DNA of 64,000 nucleotides from Chaenocephalus aceratus (taxonomy: Eukaryota; Chordata; Actinopteri; Perciformes; Channichthyidae), in assembly GCA_023974075.1 (NCBI GenBank), contig JAMFTG010000287.1, forward strand, positions 118,501 through 182,500. Direction: 5' to 3'. Of the stretch, positions 23,782 through 34,543 are shown piece after piece; positions within the stretch are counted from its first letter, which is position 1; each line of letters starts with the position of its first letter. Position numbers and translations under genes: made by a program. A model generated the notes under the pieces. The model searched no databases. It was not told the origin of the DNA and saw nothing but the letters and a program-made list of their open reading frames with translations.

Positions 23782-24490
23782 CATGCATGAAGATGTTTGT
23801 TGTTGTAGTTTATAACAATAAACCACTTACGGTTGTGTGTGTGTTATCTACTTTCAGTGAGTGACTTACTTTCTTAGTCATGGATTGTGTGTGTGTGTGT
23901 GGCACTAAAGAGTATGTTGTAGTTTATTCAAAAACATTGACGTAAGTAAACTTGTGTTTCTTTGTTTAAGTGCATCTTCTCGTCAGTGATTGACGTGTGT
24001 GTGTGTGTGTGTGTGTGGTGTGTGTGTGTGTGTGTTTAAGTGTTGGCTGTTGTAGCATATTTCAGACTTAAGGTAGTTTGTGTGTGTCTCTCAGTGTGTG
24101 TTTTTGTGTCCGAGTTGGCTTCTCGTCACTGAGTCACTATATGTGTGTGTGTGTGTAAGGCATGTTTAAACTCTTCAGAGAGGAGGAATGTGTTGCAGCT
24201 GCCAGATTTTGGCTGCTATGACTTCATGGGACCAGTGGATATCCCTAGTACACGTACACATATACACACACCTGTTACCATGGCAACTACCACAGGACAG
24301 CATGACAAACTACCCCTTAAATCGTGAATTCGCTCCGTCCACGCCCCCTAAACTGTGTGTGTGGTGTGTGTGTGTGTGTGTTTCTTGAATGGCCGCTTAC
24401 ATTTGGGGATGCATTTAAGAACCCCGTGGAAAGGAATGTGTGTGTCTTTTTTCCTCACCCCTGGTTCATAAACCTGCATCCATTTTTTTT
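23782..24490. other. Spacer with several smaller GT runs
   Basis: GT tracts occur at about 23886-23901, 23994-24034, 24142-24157 and 24354-24381, separated by non-repetitive DNA. No gene is recognised. Confidence 0.6.
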
Positions 24491-24491
24491 G

Positions 24492-24508
24492 GGCCACTAG
24501 GGGGCAGT
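24492..24508 (+). promoter_or_regulatory. Candidate CTCF site
   Basis: GGCCACTAGGGGGCAGT matches the core of the vertebrate CTCF consensus (CCAC-N-AG-GGGGCAG type) at all the strongly constrained positions. CTCF is an insulator and loop-anchor protein. The site lies in DNA that I do not assign to a transposon. Occupancy cannot be told from sequence. Confidence 0.55.
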
Positions 24509-25313
24509 CTTTTTACATATTATTACATTTTAAGTTTTATATATTTTCTACTTTTTTTTATAGGATAAGTACACAAATAAAATGCTTAATGCAAAATATA
24601 AGTTGGAAATACAATGTAATAATACATAGACGTAGATACTGTATATCTACCCATAACACATATTTTCATACAGTATGTATTGCAGACACATGCAGACATA
24701 GCTATTTGTTTATTTTCAGGACATTTTGTTTTGTTTTAACATCCTTCAAAATAAATGTTTTTTACTGACCAGCAATGTTTTGCATTAAGGCACTCAGTAT
24801 TACCAAAAGTAAAAGTACTTATTATGCAGCATAGCCCATTTCGTATTTAATGTTTACTATATTATAGCATTATAACTATTGATGCATTAAACATATGTAT
24901 TACTGTACATACTGGTATGGTTTAGCAATATATTATAATTGAATTTAACTTTTTAGCTTCCTATCAACATCCTTTTCAAGAACCCATTGATACCTTACCA
25001 GAAAATAAAACATTGAGTGTTTTAATTTCGTCTTTTATAACTTTAGATTCGTGTTTCCGGCTACCTGATGAATTTAATTCGCCGCCTACTCTCCAACATC
25101 TGTCTGAGGGAAATATCTGTCCCTGTATACTAAACGCTGCAATATATTCATTATAATGTACTGTTAAAACACCTTCTCCTGTGCAGCAATATGGTGCCTT
25201 TATAGTGAGGTTACAATAGAGAGGCTGCTGTGCACTGCTGGAGGAAAATGGTAAAATAACAGCCCATAATATCACTGTTTTTGGATTTAAATGGAGAGTT
25301 GTTTTCCACAAGA
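24509..25313. other. Unassigned AT-rich sequence
   Basis: No gene is recognised. The 178-codon open frame on the minus strand (24976-25512) has no recognisable domain and runs into a transposon end, so I do not call it. Confidence 0.45.
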
Positions 25314-25938
25314 GGTGGGGGAAATAATCGACACAGCATAGTATCGCGATACTTTGTGTGGCGATATTGTATCGATATCGACGCCAATTATCGATTTTTT
25401 TTATGATATAAACTGTAGTATATCCCTCGGAAAGATGGTTGTACACTTGACTGATGATTTCTAATTCATTAAAAACTCCAAAAACCAACGTAAGAGCTAC
25501 ACAAAGACACAAAACAACAAAAACATTTAAGCTTCATCCATATGAGCATTACTTTAGAATACCATTAAACAAGTGAACTTTAAATAGTTAGCAAAGTTAT
25601 TAGGGATGCTCCGATCGGGAATTTTGGGGCCGATCGCCAGAATCAGGATCGGCCGATACCATTTAAAGTGATGTTTAAAACTCAGTTAATGGGGCTCATT
25701 CACTGGAGCTTCCACAAACAACAACCAACATAATTATTACATTCAAATGAAGTACATTATTCAAGTTTACATTACTTTGGAGAAATGAGCGGAAGCGCTC
25801 TCTTTTCCTCTCTCCCTCTCCTGACAGCCTGTCAGTATCACTGATCCAGTAATGAGTGACCCGACAGTGAAGAATAAATAATGTATAACTATTTTCGCTT
25901 GTTCCAGAGGTAGATAAAATAGCTAAGTGTGTTAGGTC

Positions 25939-26665
25939 TAGGTTTCGAACATTTCCGGTAAGTTTCCATGGGAAATTAAGCTGGGGAATTTTGTAAATAT
26001 TCGATGCAAAATTAAACAAAAAACATGAACTTTCAACAGATTTTTTTTTTTTTTTCAAGTAGAACAGAACAAGTTTTAATTATTTTATTGAAGAACGAAA
26101 ACAGGAATGTTGAGTTAAATATTACTCATCTCCCCCCAACCCCACTCATTAAAAAATGAACTCCCATCCCATTCAAAATGTTAAATGAAAAGAGCCCTTC
26201 TCCCTCCAAAAAGTCCCATTAAACATGCAAATCTTCCTTCAAGCGATCCTCTGCATTTTGGCTAAACCCTTTCAGTCAATGGGCTCTTCCTGGGCCTCAT
26301 CAACACCACACTCTGAGTCTTCCTCTGCAGTGTCACTGTCCAGCCTGTTGAGGATGGCTCTGTGTCGGCTCAGAGAGCCTTAGGTTTGCCCGAATGCTAA
26401 CCAGTTTTTCCACTCTCACATTTGTGAGCCTGTTGCGAACCTTTGTGTGGTCTCAATAGCCATGCACTAAGCAGTGTGCTATGGCATGGATATTCAAGTG
26501 TACTTGAATGGCATCTGTTTGTTTTAGTCAAGATTATGCTAAAATATACTTTCCCCAACTATATTTAAGTTCCCTATGAAGAGCCAACCTTCAATTTAGA
26601 ACATTCCCAGTTTATTCCCATGGAAAGTTTCCATCTTTGAAAATTCCTGGAATTTTGCAACCCTA
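25939..26665. mobile_element. Nested hAT with transposase remnant
   Basis: Starts TAGGTTTCGAACATTTCC and ends TTTTGCAACCCTA, with perfect 8-bp duplication gttaggtc at 25931-25938 and 26666-26673. It is 727 bp and retains the last part of a transposase on the minus strand. Confidence 0.9.
26272..26465 (-). pseudogene. hAT transposase C-terminus remnant
   Basis: The minus-strand translation gives KVRNRLTNVRVEKLVSIRAN, then after a one-base frame change near 26370 an acidic tail ending EEPID and a stop at 26272-26274. RNRL-xxxRVEKLVxIRANLRL is the conserved end of the hAT dimerisation domain. An acidic C-terminal tail is common in the family. The catalytic core and zinc finger are absent. This fragment identifies the nested element as a deletion product of an autonomous hAT. 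Confidence 0.75.
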
Positions 26666-26965
26666 GTTAGGTCTAACTCTTAGTGCGTGTTTTGCTCCGC
26701 TCAGCGGTCCGTCACAGCGGGCGGAGCTGCAGGATTTCTGCAACACACGTTGCATACCGCTATTTTATTATTAAAATACTGCCAGACCGGTGAAGCCATT
26801 TTGGCGAGCTTGTTTGCCGCGCACAGAGAAAAGTGTAATGTATTTTATGTCACGCGATCGGCTCTCCTGATCGGCCTTTATAGAGAGCACCGATCGATCG
26901 GCCGTGAGTGAATATCGGCCGATAACGATTGGCGGCCGATTGATCGGAGCATCCTTAAAAGTTAT

Positions 26966-27529
26966 AATACAGTAGCCTATATAAACAAATTAAGACACAA
27001 AGCACATGTTTATATTACAGTTAACACTAACCTTGTGCCTGTTGCTAATACTTAAATGTAAACTTTATCTTTTGATATCGCTGTATTTAAATGTTGATAT
27101 CTGTACTTTATCTCCGTTCTTTCTCCGTCAAGCTTTGGCTTTGAGAACAGTAACTTCCTGCCAATAGCGCATACAAGCATGTCTATATAAAACAGGAAGT
27201 TACGTTAAGACATGTATAGCCTACAATTTCAATGAAAAAACAACAACAATTCCATCTCCTTTTCAGGTTCAAAGAACACAAATTGTGTTATTTACATAAC
27301 ACGGGGAAACTCTTTACAAAAGCGTAACAAGCAGCAACATCTTACTGGCACACAAAACCTGACGACACTAAAGCTTTCTGAAACCCAAAAAAATGATGTC
27401 CCCCCCAAATAGCAGCGCCAAGCCAGCACGCAGCTGGACCACATCAACTACTCAGCTGCTCAAATGACGCCATGTGCTCTGAGCACTACACAAACATTCT
27501 AGAAATAACCCGTAGGACGAGCCCCCATT
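26966..27529. other. Unassigned interior of the TATCG-rich element
   Basis: No gene or terminus is recognised. It lies between the nested hAT and the probable solo LTR. Confidence 0.4.
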
Positions 27530-28044
27530 TGTTACGACCCGGCTCAAAAGGCCACAACAAAGGAGACGCACCATGTCGACGGTTAACAAAATGTGTTTAT
27601 TTTAGCAAAACCAAATTAATTAAGTTCAAAACCAGAAAAGTATGAGGTGTGGATGTCAGTGGTATCAGTAATATAAATGCAGGGTGAGTATTGTATGGAC
27701 ATGTATGCGTGTGACTCACACTCACTTAAAGAGTGTTGAGGGTGAGGATTGTATGGACATGTATGTGTGTGAGAGTGTTGAGGGTGAGGATTGTATGGAC
27801 ATGTATGTGTGTGAGAGTGTTGAAGTGCACAAAGTAAAATAACTGAAGAAACTCATAATATACTCAACAAAAACCGGGGCCTGCAGGGAGAAGCAGAGAG
27901 AGAACAGAGAGGCTTTAAATAGCTGCAGGGCACCAGACCCAGGTGCCCTGAGTTACTGCAATCAATGCGATCACCAATCACCAATCACCACAGCACAGAC
28001 AGGACAGCCACCTCCTCTCTACTGATGAACCCATAGGGGCAACA
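27530..28044 (-). mobile_element. Probable solo LTR
   Basis: Read on the minus strand, the segment starts TGTTGCCCC, has a TATA-like ctatttaaagcc (complement of 27911-27922) and an AATAAA (complement of 27596-27601) roughly 300 bp later, and ends GGGTCGTAACA. The TG...CA ends, TATA and polyadenylation signal are in the right order for an LTR of a gypsy- or ERV-like element. No internal coding region adjoins it. I did not find a matching 4-6 bp target duplication, so the ends may be off. It contains a short 42-bp tandem repeat. Confidence 0.5.
27681..27825. repeat. 42-bp tandem repeat, about 3 units
   Basis: Units contain gattgtatggacatgtatg, then tgtgtgagagtgttgagggt. The second and third are nearly identical; the first differs. 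It sits inside the probable LTR. Confidence 0.85.
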
Positions 28045-28203
28045 TAACTATTCATATTGCAAATACATTTTTTAACCAGGACGGGAAGACGGATATGACG
28101 CATGTGATTTGCAATATCGCAATATATCGTATTGCAATACTTAGCATATCTTAGAATCGCAATACTATCGTATCGTGGCTTAAGTATCGTGATAGTATCG
28201 TAA

Positions 28204-29997
28204 AATCTATATTATAAACCATATTTCAGCACAAGCAGATTCAATGTGCTTTACAAATATTATTTATTTGAGTCAACATCCCATAAACTCTTGGTGTGTT
28301 CACCTGTTGAATACACAATAATGTTTGAATCAGGTTGCTTTTTTAATAGAAAACTCTACCCTGATTGGACGGCACACAAGCATGAAATCACATTTTTTCT
28401 TGTTTTTTTTAACACATTTTCTCTTTTTTGATTATCCCCTCCATAATGATGCACCTGTGTGTCCATGGTTACCGCATGATGGGACATTACCATGGGAAGA
28501 TTGCTTTCCTCCTTGACAGCTCGCTCAATCAGAGAATGGATTACAGAACATTTTAATGAATAATTTAACCTTTTGGGAAACAAACCTACAAGGTTTTATT
28601 GTTCTGTTGCTAGCTCTTTCCTACTGTTTTCATTCATTATGCTAAGCTAAGCTAACTGGCTGTATCTTCATATTTTATCCCAAATATTTTTATTGAGAAG
28701 AAGCATACAAGTGTAAGCAATAGTACAGACTTCTTTGGGGTGGAAATCATGCTGCTTCCCTTTTTCAGCATAGAAGACAAACAGAACAGCCAACAAGAAA
28801 TAATAAATAAAAAACATAGCATGACAGGAATACCATACTTAAGCTGCACGGACCCGGTTCCGGGGCCGAAATCGCGTCATTTGCAGGAAACAACGTCTAA
28901 GGAACCATAATATTTAATAAACTATGAATATTTTATATCCATATAACGGGAAAAAACTCATTTAACTGATCTTTTTCATATTTTTTTTCAAAAAAAACAC
29001 ACAATGCTAACAGTGACCCTCTGAATTAGCCCCGAGCGAAAAATGCTAACCTATTACCGCACCGAAAATCACTCCTAGCTCCCTTATTACTTATCCTAGA
29101 TGCACATTCAACACATCGTTTATGATCGTAAAGACACAGAATCTAACGGTGCCCACCACAACACTGAAAGATACAAACTCGTGACGTTATCAACAAAAAC
29201 GTACATCAAAACATGTGGCGCTAGGTAGCCTAAAACGCTAACATGGCTTACCTTGGTTTTGTCTGGTCAAAACTGGTCTTCAATGGCATTAAAACGATAA
29301 AAACGATGCTGTAGTTAATCCATAGGTTAATATCCAATGTGGCTGTGTCCCCTTTGAAATGTTCTCATAATCTATAAGCAATAACACTGCAATTCCGTTT
29401 TCAAATATCAGAGCAGGGATATTACTTCGCTCTGAAGCAAGATTGCATGCGCTAAGACACAACCTTTTTTTTTAACATGAGTGTGTGCGGGACGATTTCC
29501 CTTCGATTCTATTGGCTCTAACGGTCAGGAAGAGATGTCACATGTCAACATCGAGCAAGGGGGGCCAGAGATAAGGAAATTCCACCCAAATGGCCCCAGA
29601 AGAGGTTTTTTTGCTAAATCTGTCTAAAAAGGGCAAATATCACTTGTTTTCCATCAATCTTGATACAGGGTACTTATTATATGTTGTACTTTGGACACCT
29701 AAAGCTTTTAGTCTACTAACCCATTATCCAAGGTTAGTTTTCACCATAAGTACAACATATGTTTTGGACGGACACTATAATTTACAGTTTTTTACCATGT
29801 TCAATCTTTCTTTAAAATAAAAAACATCTATATAGATTCTGACTTTTCTGCATCCAACTCACAGGTTTATCATTACTTTGAGAAAAAAGATGATTGATTT
29901 AACCCTTTTTAGAAGGGAAGATATGGTCATTTGTTCTGGGAATGTCATTTTCGAGCCTGAAACCTGAAAAACAGGCTTGGGGCGTAATGCCTTTGTC
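28204..29997. other. Unassigned sequence
   Basis: About 1.8 kb. A patch agctaagctaactggctg (28653-28670) is a familiar fragment of dispersed fish repeats, but no ends are visible. An open frame at 29590-29820 has no recognisable protein features. Confidence 0.4.
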
Positions 29998-30082
29998 TGA
30001 ATGTCTTTCAATTTTGTAAAGCACCTTCAATTGCCTTGTGAGGAAAGGTGCTATATAAATAAACTTGCCTTGCCTTGCCTTA
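29998..30082 (+). mobile_element. Retroelement 3' tail with CTTGC repeats
   Basis: The sequence gaaaggtgctatataaataa is followed by cttgccttgccttgcctta. A pentanucleotide tail after an AATAAA-like sequence marks the end of a non-LTR element. An inverted relative is at 54319-54545. Confidence 0.65.
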
Positions 30083-30777
30083 CTAGAAGAGGGAAACAGG
30101 CTCTGATTTCTTCATATACGCAGACTATGTTGAGAGACTGTTGAAATGAAATACTAATTTGTAATTATAGTGCATGCAAAAAACAATTAAATACAACATA
30201 AAAATATCTATTCCTGTAAGATTGGCTCATATTCCTCAGTTAACACCTCAGGGTTCATGTACTTTATTCAGTGATACATTTTTTAGACTTCAGAAGAAAT
30301 GCTTCCAGAAATGATTTCATTTTCTTCAGCGGTGCTCTTTCTCTCACTTTCTTTCTTATATGCAATGCATTCATTCAACCTTGCAGAACAAATTGATGGA
30401 GAGCGAGAGCGAGAGAAAGAGGAAAAAGATAATGAGGATGTTGGATTCGAGACACAAGTGGAGAAGGACAGAAGGATGATTCACATTGATGTGAATCATC
30501 TTGTGGAGGCAACAAGTTTATAAAACACATGAACATTTTGAGAAACATTTGAGAAAAAAAGAAAACTATTTTTTTGTGGAAAAAGTCAATATAAAAAAAT
30601 CTAAAGGAAAAAAATCTGAATTTTTAAAGAATATTAGAGCCACATGTAAAACTAAAATGAATGTCTCAAGATTAAGACTCATAAAGCAGATTCAAGCGGT
30701 AGGCGTATAGATTCTACAGAACAGTACAGCTTCCAGAGAAGAGATAAAATCTGATCCCTTACAACAAACACTAGCCT
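30083..30777. other. Unassigned sequence
   Basis: No recognised feature. A glutamate/lysine-rich open frame at 30299-30523 is driven by gagaga-rich DNA and is not supported as a gene. Confidence 0.4.
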
Positions 30778-30895
30778 ACACGTGGGTTTGCTATCCTGTC
30801 TCCAAAATGGTGGAATGAGCTCCCCACTGACATCAGGACAGCAGAAAGCTCATCTTCCGGCGCAGACTGAAAACTCATCTCTTTCCACTTCGAGC
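30778..30895 (+). pseudogene. Last codons of L2-type ORF2
   Basis: Matches, in the opposite orientation, the end of the ORF2 remnant at 16617-16740: cctgtctccaaaatggtgga, then gagctccccactgacatcag, then gcgcagactgaaaactcatc. Small frame differences between the two copies show decay. Nothing catalytic remains. Confidence 0.75.
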
Positions 30896-30919
30896 GATAC
30901 AATGGAAAAACTAAAATCA

Positions 30920-32236
30920 AAAGCACTCACACTAACCAAGCACTCACACACTAACCAAGCACTCGCATACTAACTAAGCACTCACACACTAACCAAGCAC
31001 TCACACACTAACTAAGCACTCACATACTAACTAAGCACTCACATACTAACTAAGCACTCACATATTAACTAAGCACTCGTATACTAACTAAGCACTCGCA
31101 TACTAACTAAGCACTCGTATACTAACTAAGCACTCGTATACTAACTAAGCACTCGTATACTAACTAAGCACTCGTATACTAACTAAGCACTCGCATACTA
31201 ACTAAGCACTCGTATACTAACTAAACACTCACATATTAACTAAGCACTCGTACTAACTAAACACTCGTATACTAACTAAGCACTCGTATACTAACTAAGC
31301 ACTCGTATACTAACTAAGCACTCGCATACTAACTAAGCACTCGTATACTAACTAAGCACTCGTATACTAACTAAGCACTCGTATACTAACTAAGCACTCG
31401 TATACTAACTAAGCACTCGTATACTAACTAAGCACTCGCATACTAACTAAGCACTCGTATACTAACTAAACACTCACATATTAACTAAGCACTCGTATAC
31501 TAACTAAACACTCGTATACTAACTAAGCACTCGTATACTAACTAAGCACTCGTATACTAACTAAGCACTCACATATTAACTAAGCACTCGTATACTAACT
31601 AAACACTCGTATACTAACTAAGCACTCGTATACTAACTAAGCACTCGTATACTAACTAAGCACTCGCACTAACTAAGCACTCGTACTAACTAAGCACTCG
31701 TATACTAACTAAGCACTCGTATACTAACTAAGCACTCGTATACTAACTAAGCACTCGCATACTAACTAAGCACTCGTTACTAACTAAACACTCACATATT
31801 AACTAAGCACTCGTATACTAACTAAACACTCGTAACTAACTAAGCACTCGTATACTAACTAAGCACTCGTAGACTACTACACACACATAAACTAAGCACT
31901 CGTATACTAACTAAACACTCACCTATTAACTAAGCACTCGTATACTAACTAACACTCACAACTAACTAAGCACTCGTATACTAACTAAGCACTCACACAC
32001 TAACTAAGCACTCGTATACTAACTAAGCACTCGTATACTAACTAAGCACTCGTATACTAACTAAGCACTCGTATACTAACTAAGCACTCGCATACTAACT
32101 AAGCACTCGTATACTAACTAAGCACTCACACACTAACTAAGCACTCGTATACTAACTAAGCACTCGTATACTAACTAAGCACTCACACACTAACTAAGCA
32201 CTCGTATACTAACTAAGCACTTGTATACTAACGAAG
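30920..32236 (+). repeat. 19-bp minisatellite, about 69 units, within a LINE 3'UTR
   Basis: The unit is tactaactaagcactcgta, with common variants acac, gcat or acat in place of gtat, and a few shortened units. The leftmost units read cactaaccaagcactcac and the rightmost cttgtatactaacgaagg. The variants are patchily clustered, as expected from repeated local duplication. The matching region of the unexpanded LINE (complement of about 16540-16585) holds only about two units. Confidence 0.95.
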
Positions 32237-32361
32237 GACTGGCTTATCTAAAGCCAGTTGAGTAGCACTTAAAATGTTAGGCTCTATGAAACCTGATGTA
32301 CTTACATGATTCTGTTTTCTTCAAGTTTGTATCTTGTTGGTCGAATGCACTTACTGTAAGT

Positions 32362-32378
32362 GGCTTTGGATAAAAGCC
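32362..32378 (+). other. LINE 3' recognition stem-loop (plus copy)
   Basis: GGCTTT-GGATA-AAAGCC. Compared with the copies at 5500 and 16410 the outermost pair is switched from C-G to G-C, keeping the six-base-pair stem and the GGATA loop. Confidence 0.8.
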
Positions 32379-32400
32379 TCAGCTAAATGTAATGTAATAT

Positions 32401-33583
32401 ATATGCTCTTTTTAGGTTTTTAATAACATTGCAATCCTGCTAGTAATCCCACATCTTTTGAATATAACACTTTTCTATGTAACTGTAAGGGAATACAGTT
32501 ACCTTTGTTTGTATCCTGATTACACTATAGCTTTTCATGTAATCTGTAACTCCCCAAATCTGAAAATAGCCCTATTTAGCTGTTTAAGGGCTTTTTTAAC
32601 TCCGAATAACAACTCTTTGTTATCGCTCTTGTTTTCGGTGTTGCTTTTTCCATACGATTGCTTATCTTATCTAAAATCCATATTATGGAAAAAAACTCCT
32701 CGTCCTTTTGTGTTGTTCCAGTCCATTCAGCATGTGACTTCCTCGTGCACTAGTTGTATTTACAAAATGTACACATTCTCAGTAGCCTGAAAAAAAACAA
32801 CAAATGGAATAGATTCAAATCAAAAACTCAACTTTTGGCTCGAAATCCCATCACGTTTCTCTCTGGGCAGATGTGAGAATTACATGTTACACTGCACCTG
32901 TTACAGATGGTAGAAAATGAACAATTTCCCCTCAAATTCCCTTTGTGTTCCAGTCCAGAGAAGCGTAAGTGAACCATGGATTTGTAACACGGCTCTAAAT
33001 ATGTAGTGTGTTTTCTCTGCAGCTCTCCTCATTACATTAACAAGGTTTGAATTAAGGATGCAACGATTTGTAATCTGAGATACCGATGTTTGTGTTGTTG
33101 CTGCTTTTTATTCCCCTCCAGGGAACACATTCATCTTATTATAGAAAACCCCCTGAACTTCTAAGTAACTCAGCCTTTCATTTCACCATATTTGAATGAG
33201 CTCATACTCAATCATAAAAAGTTATTCTACAACCTTTGATATAACCTTCTGTCAGATAAAGAAATGGCTTCTGAAGAATAACTGCTTGAAAAGACCCTTT
33301 GTAGCTGCTTCACAACTTACTTTGAGAAGATTGTTTGCAGTGTTTAAATGCCTCGGAACATATTCATTTTGAGAAACATGCATACATAATAATTCAAATG
33401 TTAAAGAACTTAAAAATACTTTCTACTTTCTTTCACCGTTTCTGGCTAGTCATATCGAATATAAAATGTTATTTTTGGATTGTTTTCCAAGCAATTGACA
33501 ACTTTCCTTTACTTTAATTTGTAAACTGACCACACGCGACCACCGTTGCCTTCATGTCAGAGTCGGTTTATTTCTTCATCCGA
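32401..33583. other. Unassigned sequence
   Basis: No gene is recognised. A hAT-like start taaggatgcaacgatt at about 33054-33069 has no matching end nearby. Confidence 0.4.
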
Positions 33584-33591
33584 CTGCAAAT

Positions 33592-34131
33592 TAGTGTTAA
33601 TTTCGTTGACTAAAACCATGACGAAATATGTTCGTCAACGACCTTTTTTCCCATGACTAAAACGAGACGATGACGAGACGGCACCGACGGCAGTAAACAA
33701 TAACTCTAACGAAATCAACATGCAATATTGTTGACGAAAAGTGACGCGACTAAATATTATCAAAGATAACGTTACATAATAGTCCGTTTTTCTCCCAGCA
33801 GTTTCATTTCCGGTGCGGCGGCTGGGCAGCAGCTGTGTCTGTCTGTGCTGCGCGCGGCGGTACATTTGAAATACAGCGGGCCAGCGGCACACTGTGAACT
33901 GTCAGGAAGACTCGGGGCTAACTCTGACTGAAATGTTCTATATATCTGATGACTAAAAAAGACTCAACAGTTTTCGTTGATAAAAAGTAGATTCAAATAA
34001 TTAGTTTTCTTTGACTAAAACTTGACTAAATAAAAACAGGATGAAGGTGACTAAATATGACTAAAACTAAAAAGGAAATTTAACACAGGACTAAAACTAA
34101 ATAAAAAAAATAGCTGACAAAATTAACACAA
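33592..34131. mobile_element. hAT element, 540 bp
   Basis: Starts TAGTGTTAATTTCGTTGAC and ends AAAATTAACACA with a single changed base. A perfect 8-bp duplication ctgcaaat lies at 33584-33591 and 34132-34139. The subterminal DNA is rich in ctaaaactaaa and tgacgaaa motifs. It has no transposase. Confidence 0.9.
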
Positions 34132-34139
34132 CTGCAAAT

Positions 34140-34543
34140 AACCTAAACAATGTCAAGCTGGTGCAAAATCGATTCCACATAAAAGATAAACTTCGCCAGC
34201 CATCATGTCTGAATATCCTCTGCATTGCTTGCAGTCAACAAAGCAAATATGTAAAGGATAATGTGCAGCCTTCACGTTGGGATCCCCCATGTCGATGTTC
34301 TTTTTTCATTAATGATCGCCTCGCTGCACATTATCCCGCTTATTACATGGCCACATACTAAATAAACCAACGGCTTGAATCTGTGACCCAGTGTGTTCAT
34401 AGTTTATTTCTTTTTTTTTATGGAATATATTTAGAACATACAAAAGCTCGGTGAGGATATCATCAAGTTATCAACATAAGTGCAAAGAAAAAAAGGCATT
34501 ACGATGACATTAACCAGTCTTTAAACACTATAGAGCCCATACT
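34140..34543. other. Unassigned sequence
   Basis: No recognised feature. Confidence 0.4.

Larger units (their letters stand above)
25601..26957. mobile_element. hAT element
   Basis: Starts TAGGGATGCTCCGATCG and ends GATCGGAGCATCCTTA, with perfect 8-bp duplication aaagttat at 25593-25600 and 26958-26965. The subterminal parts repeat gatcggccgat-like motifs. A second hAT lies inside at 25939-26665, leaving about 630 bp of its own sequence with no protein. Confidence 0.92.
25314..28203. mobile_element. Outer DNA element with TATCG-rich ends, heavily invaded
   Basis: The left region (25314-25410) and right region (about 28100-28203) are both packed with tatcg, atatcg and cgatac motifs in opposite sense, such as agtatcgcgatac and taagtatcgtgatagtatcg. 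This looks like the two subterminal regions of one hAT-like element, now separated by nested insertions at 25601-26957 and 27530-28044. I could not find a clean target duplication, so the exact ends are uncertain. Confidence 0.5.
30778..32400 (+). mobile_element. L2-type LINE 3' end with an expanded 3'UTR
   Basis: Plus-strand copy of the same family as 16383-17160. It begins (5' truncation) at gtgggtttgctatcctgtct, continues through the end of ORF2 to ctcatctctttccacttcga, then the 19-bp minisatellite (30920-32236). It resumes with ggactggcttatctaaagcc, matching the other copy, through gaaacctgatgtactta to the stem-loop at 32362-32378 and an ATGTA-type tail ending near 32400. Removing the array leaves about 300 bp, similar to the matching part of the other copy. 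Confidence 0.88.

Noticed and set aside
24976..25512. 178-codon minus-strand open frame as a gene
   Set aside because: No recognisable domain; it crosses the TATCG-rich end of a transposon.
29590..29820. 76-codon open frame as a small secreted protein
   Set aside because: No signal peptide pattern or family resemblance; surrounded by unassigned AT-rich DNA.
30920..32236. CRISPR-like array (short repeats at regular spacing)
   Set aside because: The units are directly adjacent 19-bp repeats with no unique spacers, in a vertebrate LINE 3'UTR.
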